From positions 1 through 5,224 of the forward strand of contig JALNYB010000089.1 in the NCBI GenBank assembly GCA_023230065.1: a stretch of 5,224 nt of DNA, written 5' to 3'. The translations under genes and the position numbers were made by a program. The notes under the pieces are model-generated. The model did not search any database and was not told the origin of the DNA. It saw only the letters and a list, made by a program, of their open reading frames with translations. Origin of the DNA: Candidatus Methanomethylophilaceae archaeon (GTDB lineage: Archaea; Thermoplasmatota; Thermoplasmata; Methanomassiliicoccales; Methanomethylophilaceae). Every line of letters begins with the position of its first letter. The stretch's first letter is position 1. Positions 1-5,224 of this stretch are shown in pieces.

Positions 1-609
1 ACTGTGATCGCCGGAATCGATATGAAGAAGATCAGGGAACAGACGGAGAACATTTGTCCCTTCTACGATATCGAGATTTTAAGAAAATATGTGGCATTCT
101 CTAAACGTTATACCCCGGTCATGACCGAGAAAGCAGTTAGCATCATAAGAGAAGGTTATTTGCGCATAAGGTCTATGGGTAATGGTAACGATAATGCATC
201 TGTGCCTATCACTGCAAGGCAACTGGAGGCTTTCGTTCGTCTTTCAGAAGCGGCTGCAAGACTCAGATTGAGTCCGAAGGTTGAAGAAGCAGATGCCAAC
301 AGGGCGGTTTCATTAGTTGAATATTATCTGGGAAAGATCGCGGCGCCCAACGGCGGTCAATGGGATATCGATATGATAACCTCATCTGTATCTAAGAAGG
401 ATCGCGACCACATAAGTATAATCAAGTCGATATTCAATCAATTCGGCTCTAAAGAAGGAATGTCTGTGGAGGAAATCACGGATCATGTCTCAAGTGAAGG
501 ATTGACTCATGAAGATGTGGAAAAAGTGATAAACAAGATGCTCAGGGCTGTTGAATTATACAGTCCGTCAACCGGAAGTGGAAGATACAAGTTGGTGAAT
601 TCAAAATGA
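1..609 (+). CDS. mcm: MCM replicative DNA helicase, C-terminal part (5' end outside window)
   Basis: This is the last 202 codons of an archaeal minichromosome maintenance helicase, the hexameric 3'-5' ATPase that unwinds DNA at replication forks. The frame is open from base 1, so the GTG at position 4 is an internal valine codon, not a start. Counting that valine as residue 1, LRKYVAFSKR at about 26-35 begins the C-terminal helical part of the AAA+ module. PITARQLEAFVRLSEAAARL at 68-87 is the family's very conserved block, and its arginine R72 is in the sensor-2 position. Residues from about 133 to the end look like the winged-helix domain that ends archaeal MCMs. Walker A, Walker B and the arginine finger lie upstream of the window. 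Family proteins are about 650-700 residues, so roughly the last 30% is seen. The stop overlaps the next start by 4 bases. Identification is firm; nothing looks damaged. Confidence 0.95.
   Translation, partial: TVIAGIDMKKIREQTENICPFYDIEILRKYVAFSKRYTPVMTEKAVSIIREGYLRIRSMGNGNDNASVPITARQLEAFVRLSEAAARLRLSPKVEEADANRAVSLVEYYLGKIAAPNGGQWDIDMITSSVSKKDRDHISIIKSIFNQFGSKEGMSVEEITDHVSSEGLTHEDVEKVINKMLRAVELYSPSTGSGRYKLVNSK
594..598 (+). promoter_or_regulatory. Shine-Dalgarno site for the DUF424 gene
   Basis: GGTGA lies inside the last codons of mcm, 7 bases before the ATG at 606. It complements the archaeal 16S tail (ATCACCTCC) and supports both the ATG 606 start and independent or coupled re-initiation at the mcm stop. 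Confidence 0.65.
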
Positions 610-899
610 TCTCGTCGAAGATACACGTTCATAATACTGAGAGAATATTGGCAGCATGCGATGAGGAGATCCTAGGTCTTACCTTTAGAGGGGATGGTAT
701 GAAGATTACTGTTTCTGAAGGTTTTTACAAAGGAGAGCTCATCTCCGAAGAGACATTCATAGAACGTACCAAATCTGTGACCATCATGAATCTGGTAGGC
801 AACAAGATTGTTGATCTTGCGATATCGGAAGGCTTGGTATCAAGTGATAATGTCATCATCATTGGGGACGTTAAGCACGCTCAGATGGTGATATTGTGA
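606..899 (+). CDS. DUF424 family protein of unknown function
   Basis: A 97-residue protein that I recognise as the archaeal DUF424 family. It matches over the full length: an N-terminal strand region (KIHVHNTERILAACDEEILG, 5-24), a central TFRGDGMKITVSEGFYKGELIS stretch (26-47), the block IMNLVGNKIVDLAISEGLV (60-78), and a C-terminal DNVIIIGDVKHAQMVIL (81-97) ending in the conserved H-A-Q. No signal peptide, membrane segment, cysteine pair or nucleotide-binding motif is visible, so it should be a small soluble cytoplasmic protein. It overlaps mcm upstream (ATGA) and nmd3 downstream (GTGA) by 4 bases each, so it is probably translated together with both. From memory, this family tends to sit near translation and ribosome genes in archaea, which hints at a role there, but no activity is known to me. 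Start choice is supported by GGTGA 7 bases upstream. Confidence 0.88.
   Translation: MISSKIHVHNTERILAACDEEILGLTFRGDGMKITVSEGFYKGELISEETFIERTKSVTIMNLVGNKIVDLAISEGLVSSDNVIIIGDVKHAQMVIL
887..892 (+). promoter_or_regulatory. Shine-Dalgarno site deciding the GTG start of nmd3
   Basis: GGTGAT sits 3 bases before GTG 896 and matches the anti-Shine-Dalgarno tail. Spacing is short, but the next residues (NFCVKCG) already form the first zinc knuckle, so the start cannot lie further downstream. Confidence 0.55.
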
Positions 900-1927
900 A
901 TTTCTGTGTAAAATGCGGTGTAGATTGTGAAGAAACGATCCGCGGATTGTGCATTGATTGTTTCTTAGGTGATCGTACACTTACGGCATTGCCACACCAC
1001 GTCGATCTTGAGACATGTGCCAGTTGTGGTGAGTTTTTCATTCATGATGAGTGGGTGGAGAAAGAGAAGATACAGGCGATAGAGGATGCGGCCATCGAGA
1101 ATCTTGATATTCTCAAGGAAGCAGAGATATTAGAAGTTACAGCGACATCCATCATCGAGCAGGATACCAGTAATTTTGCGGTCACGATCGGAACTTCTCT
1201 GAAGGTGGGGACTGTATACACAACCGATTCTGCCACGACCTCAGTGCGTGTGAAGAATTCGGTCTGCAAGAAATGTTCGAGACAACTCGGAAGTTATTAC
1301 GAATCCATACTTCAGATAAGGAACGGAGAGAAGGACCTGTCATATGAATTGAAGGATGAGACCTTATCAAAGGTGCAGCGTTATGTTAATTATAGGGCAA
1401 AGACCGATAAACAGCTGTTCATCACTAAAACAGAGATCGTTGTGGGTGGTCTGGATATATATCTTTCTTCGATACAGTTGGGAAGGTCATTGTCAAAGTT
1501 CCTCGCAGATGAATATTGTGCAGTAAGGACAGAGTCACCAAAACTCGTAGGTCAGACCGACGATGGTCAGGATATGTACAGAGTGACATATCTGGTTCGT
1601 CTTCCGGATTATCATGTCGGTGATGTTGTTATCTTCGAGAAACGTTATTACAAGCTTACAAGGGTGGCAAATGTAGGTGCAAAGATGATCGATCTTCTGC
1701 ATTTCGGCGATAGATCCGTGAAACGTCAGGACATGTCAAATATCAAGGTATACAGGAAGGAGCAGGATTTCGACGAGGCCACTGTTGTAAGCAGGATGCC
1801 CGGCGAGATCCAGGTCATGAATCCTTCTAATTATTCCATGGTGGACCTCAGAATTCCGGCAGGTGCGAATATCGGCGAGGTCGTCCATGTAGTCGACATC
1901 AATGAGGTCCTTTATTACGTTCCGTGA
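896..1927 (+). CDS. nmd3: NMD3-like 60S/50S ribosomal export and maturation protein
   Basis: A 343-residue archaeal NMD3. In eukaryotes NMD3 binds the pre-60S subunit and adapts it for nuclear export. Archaea have no nucleus, so the archaeal protein is presumed to act in late large-subunit assembly or quality control; that role is inferred from the family. Visible features are an N-terminal zinc region with Cys pairs C4/C7, C19/C22, C41/C44 and C124/C127, which is the NMD3 pattern of CxxC knuckles. A mixed alpha/beta middle follows (about 145-205). The conserved block SPKLVGQTDDGQDMYRVTYL with VRLP (214-237) leads into a beta-rich module with GDVV at 242-245. Further beta-rich sequence runs to the end. 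Length matches archaeal members and lacks the eukaryotic C-terminal tail with transport signals. It begins with GTG overlapping the DUF424 stop by 4 bases. The fumarase genes follow after 19 bases. Confidence 0.93.
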   Translation: MNFCVKCGVDCEETIRGLCIDCFLGDRTLTALPHHVDLETCASCGEFFIHDEWVEKEKIQAIEDAAIENLDILKEAEILEVTATSIIEQDTSNFAVTIGTSLKVGTVYTTDSATTSVRVKNSVCKKCSRQLGSYYESILQIRNGEKDLSYELKDETLSKVQRYVNYRAKTDKQLFITKTEIVVGGLDIYLSSIQLGRSLSKFLADEYCAVRTESPKLVGQTDDGQDMYRVTYLVRLPDYHVGDVVIFEKRYYKLTRVANVGAKMIDLLHFGDRSVKRQDMSNIKVYRKEQDFDEATVVSRMPGEIQVMNPSNYSMVDLRIPAGANIGEVVHVVDINEVLYYVP

Positions 1928-1935
1928 AATTCAAT

Positions 1936-1942
1936 AAGGTGA
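1936..1942 (+). promoter_or_regulatory. Strong Shine-Dalgarno site for fumarase alpha
   Basis: AAGGTGA in the 19-base gap after nmd3 lies 4 bases before ATG 1947 and 10 bases before a second in-frame ATG at 1953. It shows that this gene is initiated on its own rather than by a stop/start overlap. Spacing alone does not exclude the second ATG, which would remove only two residues. Confidence 0.65.
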
Positions 1943-1946
1943 ATAA

Positions 1947-2822
1947 ATGTCAATGATCAAGTTACCTGAGCCGACTGAACAGATAGTGTTCAATCTCCTT
2001 CGTCTGGCAAATACAAAACTCCCTCTAGACATCGGATGGGCACTGGAAGCCGGAGCATCATGGGAGACGAATGATATAGCATATTCTCAACTGGGCGCGA
2101 TCATGGATAATGTCAAGAAAGCAGAGCTTTTAGGTAGGCCTATGTGTCAGGATACAGGTATACCGATATTCTATGTCAAGGGAAAGTTTGATTCGTCAAT
2201 AAGGAAAGATATTGCAGATGGCCTTAGGAGGGCAACAAAAGAGATCCCGCTTAGGCCCAATACGGTAGATCCCATTACGCGTAAGAATTCTGGAGACAAT
2301 CTTGGAAAAGGTATGCCGATCATTCATTTCATCCCGACAGATGATGATTTTACAGAGATAACTGTACTTTTAAAAGGAGCAGGTTCAGAGAATATGACCC
2401 GTTTAGGAATGCTGAATCCTGCAGATGGCCTTCAGGGTGTCAAAAAGTTTGTAATCGATTCTGTATTGAATGCAGGCGGACGTCCGTGTCCTCCAGGAAT
2501 AGTCGGAGTAGGGTTGGGTGGAACCGCCGATGAATGCGTAGCGATGGCTAAAGAGGCCCTTGTTACACCGATAGATGTTGAGAACAAAGATCCTGAGTTG
2601 AAACAGCTGGAAGGCGATCTCTTTGTGGAGATCAACAAGAGCGGGCTCGGTCCGATGGGATTAGGTGGCTCTACAACGGTTCTAGCAGTAAGGATCAAGA
2701 CAGCTTATTGTCATACAGCTAGCCTTCCGGTGGCAGTCAATATCGGATGCTGGGCAACACGTAGGGCATCTGCAAAGATAAGTAATGGTGGAGTAGAATA
2801 TGCTCAGGGGACGGAATTATGA
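1947..2822 (+). CDS. fumA: Fumarate hydratase (class I, iron-sulfur), alpha subunit
   Basis: A 291-residue alpha subunit of the two-subunit, oxygen-sensitive class I fumarase, which interconverts fumarate and L-malate in the cytoplasm. The three cysteines expected to bind the catalytic [4Fe-4S] cluster are all present: C67 in MCQDTGIP, C181 in GRPCPPGIVGVGLGG and C268 in NIGCWATRR. Other family blocks are RPNTVDPITRKNSGDN (103-118), KGAGSENM (143-150) and GLGGSTTVLAVRIKTAYCHT (238-257). It covers what is the N-terminal domain of the fused bacterial enzymes. The beta subunit gene follows with a 4-base overlap, so equal production of the two is likely. The same fold is used by L-tartrate dehydratase, and sequence reading alone cannot fully separate the substrates; fumarase is the usual archaeal role. 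In a methanogen it would serve a partial TCA pathway (inference). No defect is seen. Confidence 0.93.
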   Translation: MSMIKLPEPTEQIVFNLLRLANTKLPLDIGWALEAGASWETNDIAYSQLGAIMDNVKKAELLGRPMCQDTGIPIFYVKGKFDSSIRKDIADGLRRATKEIPLRPNTVDPITRKNSGDNLGKGMPIIHFIPTDDDFTEITVLLKGAGSENMTRLGMLNPADGLQGVKKFVIDSVLNAGGRPCPPGIVGVGLGGTADECVAMAKEALVTPIDVENKDPELKQLEGDLFVEINKSGLGPMGLGGSTTVLAVRIKTAYCHTASLPVAVNIGCWATRRASAKISNGGVEYAQGTEL

Positions 2823-3385
2823 AATCTCTTAACGCACCGCTTACACGCGATGTTGTCGATTCTTTAGTGTTAGGGGAGATAGTCTGTATTTCGGGACCAG
2901 TTATCACAGGCAGAGATGAGATGCATATTCGTGCATTGGAATATGTGAGGGAAGGAAAAGAGGTTCCGAAAGAGATCGTGGGCTCAGTCCTTTATCATTG
3001 TGGTCCTATAATGATCAAAAAAGGAGATAAATGGATCGTTATTGCAGCAGGTCCCACCACCAGTGCTAGAATGAATAAGCTTGAACCAGAGATGATTAGG
3101 GCATTCGGCATCAAAGCAATTGTAGGAAAAGGTGGCATGTCTAAAGAGGTTTTGAATGCTATGAAGGAGACAGGGTGTGTCTATCTTGCGGCTACTGGAG
3201 GTGCGGCAGTATCTCTCGCAGAGACCTTGGCTGATGTTTCAGGTGTAGAATGGGAAGACCTCGGCATGGCTGAAGCTATGTGGAAATTCAAGGCTAATAT
3301 GTTAGGCCCACTGGTAGTTGCGATGGACAGTCATGGCAACAGTTTGTATGAGAACGTCAATAAGTCACTTGTCAGGGAAATTTGA
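2819..3385 (+). CDS. fumB: Fumarate hydratase (class I, iron-sulfur), beta subunit
   Basis: A 188-residue beta subunit that completes the class I fumarase; with the alpha subunit it forms the active site that binds the dicarboxylate. Conserved blocks are present in order: GPVITGRDEMH (26-36), GPIMIKKGDKW (62-72), AAGPTTSARMN (77-87), GIKAIVGKGGM (97-107), LAATGGAA (123-130), VEWEDLGMAEAMWKFKA (143-159) and VAMDSHGNSLY (167-177). Length is normal for the separate archaeal/bacterial beta subunit. Its ATG overlaps the alpha stop, and only a weak purine stretch (AGGGGA) precedes it, so translation is probably coupled to the alpha gene. Its last four codons and stop overlap the end of the opposing surface-protein gene by 14 bases, so its mRNA must end inside that gene. 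Tartrate dehydratase beta is the alternative reading. Confidence 0.93.
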   Translation: MKSLNAPLTRDVVDSLVLGEIVCISGPVITGRDEMHIRALEYVREGKEVPKEIVGSVLYHCGPIMIKKGDKWIVIAAGPTTSARMNKLEPEMIRAFGIKAIVGKGGMSKEVLNAMKETGCVYLAATGGAAVSLAETLADVSGVEWEDLGMAEAMWKFKANMLGPLVVAMDSHGNSLYENVNKSLVREI

Positions 3386-4301
3386 TCTCACTCTCATCTG
3401 ATGAGTCGTCATCCATTACCACGGTAGATTTAGGATTATTTTTCATACGGCGGCTGATAAGCCAAGCGGTTGTTGCAAGTATAAGTCCTAAACAGACCCC
3501 GATTAGCATCAGTAAATGTGCTAGATCAAATCCGAAATATTGACTGACAGCGGATTTATACATCGGAATCAGGATGGATGTCGAGTCATTTGTGACATTC
3601 ACAGTAACTGTGCTGCTATCATCGAATCCGTTGCAGTACACGGTGACGGCATACCACCCTGTAGGGCATTCGATTTTGAATTGTCCGCTTTCGTCGGTAG
3701 TTCCTTCGTATGGTTTGTTTGTTGATGTCGAAACGATCTTTACCTTTGCTCCGCTGACAGCTTGTTCATCATTGTATGTTACCTTGCCGTTAAGAGATGC
3801 AATCGTTGCGATTAGAAATGCAGCTTTCGTGCTGTCGGCCGTACCGGTTATCGTGTATGTATGAGTAGAACTGTTATAATCATGATATGTTTCAGTGTTG
3901 TAGTTACCAATGGTCAAGTCCAGTGTGTAATTGTCGCTATCCTCAATAGGCGTGGTGTGTGGACATGCTATCATTCTGAGTCCGTATGCAGTGAAAGAGA
4001 TTGTCAGTCCAATGGTGGTCGTGACAGAAACACTGAAGAATCCGTTTGAATCGGATTCATCAGAGGACAATTTGCCATCTGGATACATTATTGTGACTAT
4101 GACACCTTCCAATGGAATATTGTCGCTTGAATTTGCTTCTACAACGTATCCTTCTACGTAGTAATTTGTTGTGGCAGAGATACTCGCATCTGTCATGCTC
4201 ATCGGGATTGCCATAAGAAGTAATGACACTGCGAACAAACTGAGGAATATCTTGCCTTTCATCGGTCTCTCATTGGGTTTGTGTGTTATTACCTTTTCCA
4301 T
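3372..4301 (-). CDS. Secreted, C-terminally membrane-anchored protein with two carboxypeptidase-regulatory-like repeats
   Basis: A 309-residue predicted cell-surface protein. A short charged N-terminus is followed by a hydrophobic stretch at 18-34, consistent with a Sec signal peptide, with possible cleavage near 39-43. Two repeats of the same kind follow, about 47-114 and 168-236. Each has the pattern G-x-V, then L/VxGxxVxI, a charged turn, and D/E-S-N/G-G-x-F, typical of carboxypeptidase-regulatory or Cna-B-like beta-sandwich domains. A single membrane segment spans about 259-283, followed by SRRMK and a short acidic tail (DDDSSDESE, 297-305) expected inside the cell. Five N-x-S/T sequons (N57, N124, N143, N235, N238) lie in the outer part, which is rich in Ser and Thr. 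No catalytic motif is seen, so the role is probably adhesive or structural (inference). The start is uncertain: ATG 4301 gives 13 extra polar residues, while ATG 4262 (residue 14) gives a more typical signal peptide. Confidence 0.78.
   Translation of the reverse strand: MEKVITHKPNERPMKGKIFLSLFAVSLLLMAIPMSMTDASISATTNYYVEGYVVEANSSDNIPLEGVIVTIMYPDGKLSSDESDSNGFFSVSVTTTIGLTISFTAYGLRMIACPHTTPIEDSDNYTLDLTIGNYNTETYHDYNSSTHTYTITGTADSTKAAFLIATIASLNGKVTYNDEQAVSGAKVKIVSTSTNKPYEGTTDESGQFKIECPTGWYAVTVYCNGFDDSSTVTVNVTNDSTSILIPMYKSAVSQYFGFDLAHLLMLIGVCLGLILATTAWLISRRMKNNPKSTVVMDDDSSDESEIKFP
3436..3443 (+). terminator. Possible T-tract terminator for the fumarase operon, inside the opposing gene
   Basis: TTATTTTT is the first T-rich run on the plus strand after the fumarase beta stop, about 50 bases beyond it. 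Archaeal transcription often ends at short oligo-T runs without a hairpin. It also codes for part of the basic stretch after the membrane segment of the minus-strand gene, so the T run may be only coding coincidence. Confidence 0.2.
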
Positions 4302-4368
4302 AGAGTATCATATGTAGGATTGCTTGAATGGATGTAAAACCTATCCGAGTGGTCGGTATGTACCAAAA

Positions 4369-4381
4369 GTATATTTATATA
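4369..4381. promoter_or_regulatory. TATA-like element in the divergent intergenic region
   Basis: The 180-base gap between the surface-protein gene and the lhr gene has one strong AT element, TATATTTATATA (4370-4381). It reads as a TATA box on both strands. On the plus strand it is preceded by CCAAAAG (4363-4369), a fair match to a TFB-recognition element, which would put transcription start near 4400-4406 and leave about an 80-base leader before lhr. On the minus strand TATATAAATA would start transcription near 4345-4350, ahead of the surface-protein gene, but without a clear TFB element. It may serve both genes. The rest of the gap shows no RNA gene or strong repeat. Confidence 0.5.
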
Positions 4382-4469
4382 GCATTCAAAAACGAGTAAT
4401 GAGTCTTTAGAACAGTGCGTGTTGATAGATGAACATAAATATGACCTGTTGGTAATGTAGGACGATTCT

Positions 4470-4475
4470 AGGTGA
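4470..4475 (+). promoter_or_regulatory. Shine-Dalgarno site deciding the GTG start of lhr
   Basis: AGGTGA lies 6 bases before GTG 4482. Its last three bases are also a TGA stop in the lhr frame, so the coding region cannot extend upstream. This makes GTG 4482 better supported than the in-frame ATGs at 4509, 4521 or 4530, none of which has such a site. Confidence 0.7.
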
Positions 4476-4481
4476 ACGATA

Positions 4482-5224
4482 GTGGAAGTTGTCGATAAAA
4501 CACATACAATGGATGAGGTCATGAGTACGATGGAACCTCTCATATCTAAATGGTTCAGAGAGAAGTTTACAGATCTCACTGAACCGCAGGCTAGAGCAAT
4601 TCCTGTGATTCATCAGAGAAATAATGTCCTCGTATCGTCACCGACAGGTTCAGGAAAGACACTTACTGCATTCACAAGTATCATAAATGAACTCACAAGA
4701 TATGCAGCAGAAGGCCGTTTGGAAGAGAGGATTTATTGTGTATACATCTCTCCGTTGAAGGCGTTGGCCAATGACGTCAACAGGAACCTCAACACTCCTC
4801 TAGCGGAGATGAGAGAACTCGCTGCAAGAGAAGGAATGAATATTCCTGACATCAGAGTCGCCGTAAGATCCGGAGATACGCCTCAGAGCGAAAGGCAGAA
4901 AATGGTTCGTCATCCACCGCACATTCTAATAACAACTCCAGAATCATTGGCTTTAATTCTGGCAGCCCCCAAATTCAAAGAGAATCTTAAGAATGTCGAA
5001 TGGGTCATCCTAGATGAGATTCACGACATCTGCGATTCTAAGAGAGGAGCATTCCTATCACTTACATTGGAGCGTCTCAGACATCATTGTGACACTGATT
5101 TCACAAGGATCGGGCTGTCTGCGACATTGGCTCCAATCGAGGCTATCGCTGGCTATCTCGTGGGATGCAATTTAGATGGGACATCCAGAGATGTAACGCT
5201 TATTCAGTCGGATTCTAAGAAGAT
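4482..5224 (+). CDS. lhr: Lhr-family superfamily 2 ATP-dependent helicase, N-terminal part (3' end outside window)
   Basis: The first 247 codons of a large helicase that runs off the window. RecA domain 1 of superfamily 2 is almost complete: a Q-motif region (FTDLTEPQARAIP, 29-41, Q36), Walker A SSPTGSGKT (52-60, K59), motif Ia SPLKAL (90-95), motif Ib TTPESL (151-156), the DExH box DEIH (178-181) and motif III SAT (213-215). The stretch SKRGAFLSLTLERL (186-199) after DEIH is characteristic of Lhr-like enzymes, as opposed to Hel308 or ordinary DEAD-box proteins. Lhr proteins are 3'-5' helicases linked to DNA repair and, for some archaeal types, RNA remodelling; members are about 850-950 residues, so only about a quarter is seen. 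The winged-helix and Lhr-specific C-terminal domains are not visible, so subtype (Lhr-core, aLhr1 or aLhr2) cannot be assigned. The GTG start is chosen because of AGGTGA 6 bases upstream. It has its own likely promoter. Confidence 0.92.
   Translation, partial: MEVVDKTHTMDEVMSTMEPLISKWFREKFTDLTEPQARAIPVIHQRNNVLVSSPTGSGKTLTAFTSIINELTRYAAEGRLEERIYCVYISPLKALANDVNRNLNTPLAEMRELAAREGMNIPDIRVAVRSGDTPQSERQKMVRHPPHILITTPESLALILAAPKFKENLKNVEWVILDEIHDICDSKRGAFLSLTLERLRHHCDTDFTRIGLSATLAPIEAIAGYLVGCNLDGTSRDVTLIQSDSKK

Noticed and set aside
4..6. GTG at position 4 as the start of a 201-residue protein
   Set aside because: The frame is open to the window edge and the sequence is the C-terminal third of MCM, so this codon is internal.
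1042..1370. Minus-strand open frames opposite nmd3
   Set aside because: They are antisense to conserved nmd3 sequence and resemble no known protein.
2432..2698. Minus-strand 88-codon open frame opposite fumarase alpha
   Set aside because: It is antisense to the conserved cluster-binding region of fumarase alpha and shows only a composition shadow rich in Pro and Ser.
3393..3405. Perfect inverted repeat CTCATC-T-GATGAG just after the fumarase beta stop, considered as a terminator hairpin
   Set aside because: The loop would be 1-3 bases, no T run follows directly, and the symmetry is explained by Asp/Ser/Glu codons of the acidic tail of the minus-strand gene.
3540..4161. Plus-strand open frames of 61-96 codons opposite the surface-protein gene
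   Set aside because: They lie wholly antisense to a well-supported gene, have no Shine-Dalgarno site that I can see and no recognisable domains; they are frame shadows.
4429..4455. Eight-codon open frame (MNINMTCW) in the lhr leader, considered as a regulatory upstream peptide
   Set aside because: No good Shine-Dalgarno site, no codon pattern suggesting attenuation, and a frame this short is expected by chance.
4289..4613. Two minus-strand open frames (96 and 68 codons) across the intergenic region and the lhr start
   Set aside because: They overlap the TATA region and the lhr coding start, have low-complexity-like composition with no recognisable family, and conflict with the well-supported lhr frame.

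Overview
The window looks like a stretch of ordinary archaeal core genome plus one lineage-specific surface protein. An archaeal origin is supported by an MCM replicative helicase C-terminus, an archaeal-length NMD3, a DUF424 protein, a split class I fumarase and an Lhr-type helicase. The moderate GC, the GGTGA-type Shine-Dalgarno sites and the signal-peptide/carboxypeptidase-regulatory-repeat/C-terminal-anchor protein would suit a Thermoplasmata-type methanogen (Methanomassiliicoccales-like). That placement is inference from general impression, not a database result.

Layout: positions 1-3385 hold five plus-strand genes that read as one operon. The 3' end of mcm (1-609), a DUF424 gene (606-899) and nmd3 (896-1927) are joined by 4-base stop/start overlaps. 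A 19-base gap with a strong Shine-Dalgarno site follows, and then the two subunits of an iron-sulfur fumarate hydratase (1947-2822 and 2819-3385), again joined by a 4-base overlap. The minus-strand gene at 3372-4301 converges on the fumarase beta gene and overlaps it tail to tail by 14 bases. It encodes a secreted, membrane-anchored protein with two beta-sandwich-like repeats and an acidic tail. A 180-base divergent intergenic region (4302-4481) carries a TATA-like element readable on both strands. It separates that gene from the 5' part of an Lhr-family helicase (4482 to the window end).

How the genes fit together: mcm drives replication fork unwinding, nmd3 acts in large-subunit ribosome maturation, and DUF424 is a small archaeal protein of unknown role held in translational coupling between them. 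The fumarase pair is metabolic and probably cotranscribed. I see no mobile element, CRISPR array, tRNA, rRNA or defence system. I found no convincing undescribed system. The best leads are the DUF424 coupling, the convergent overlap and the surface protein.
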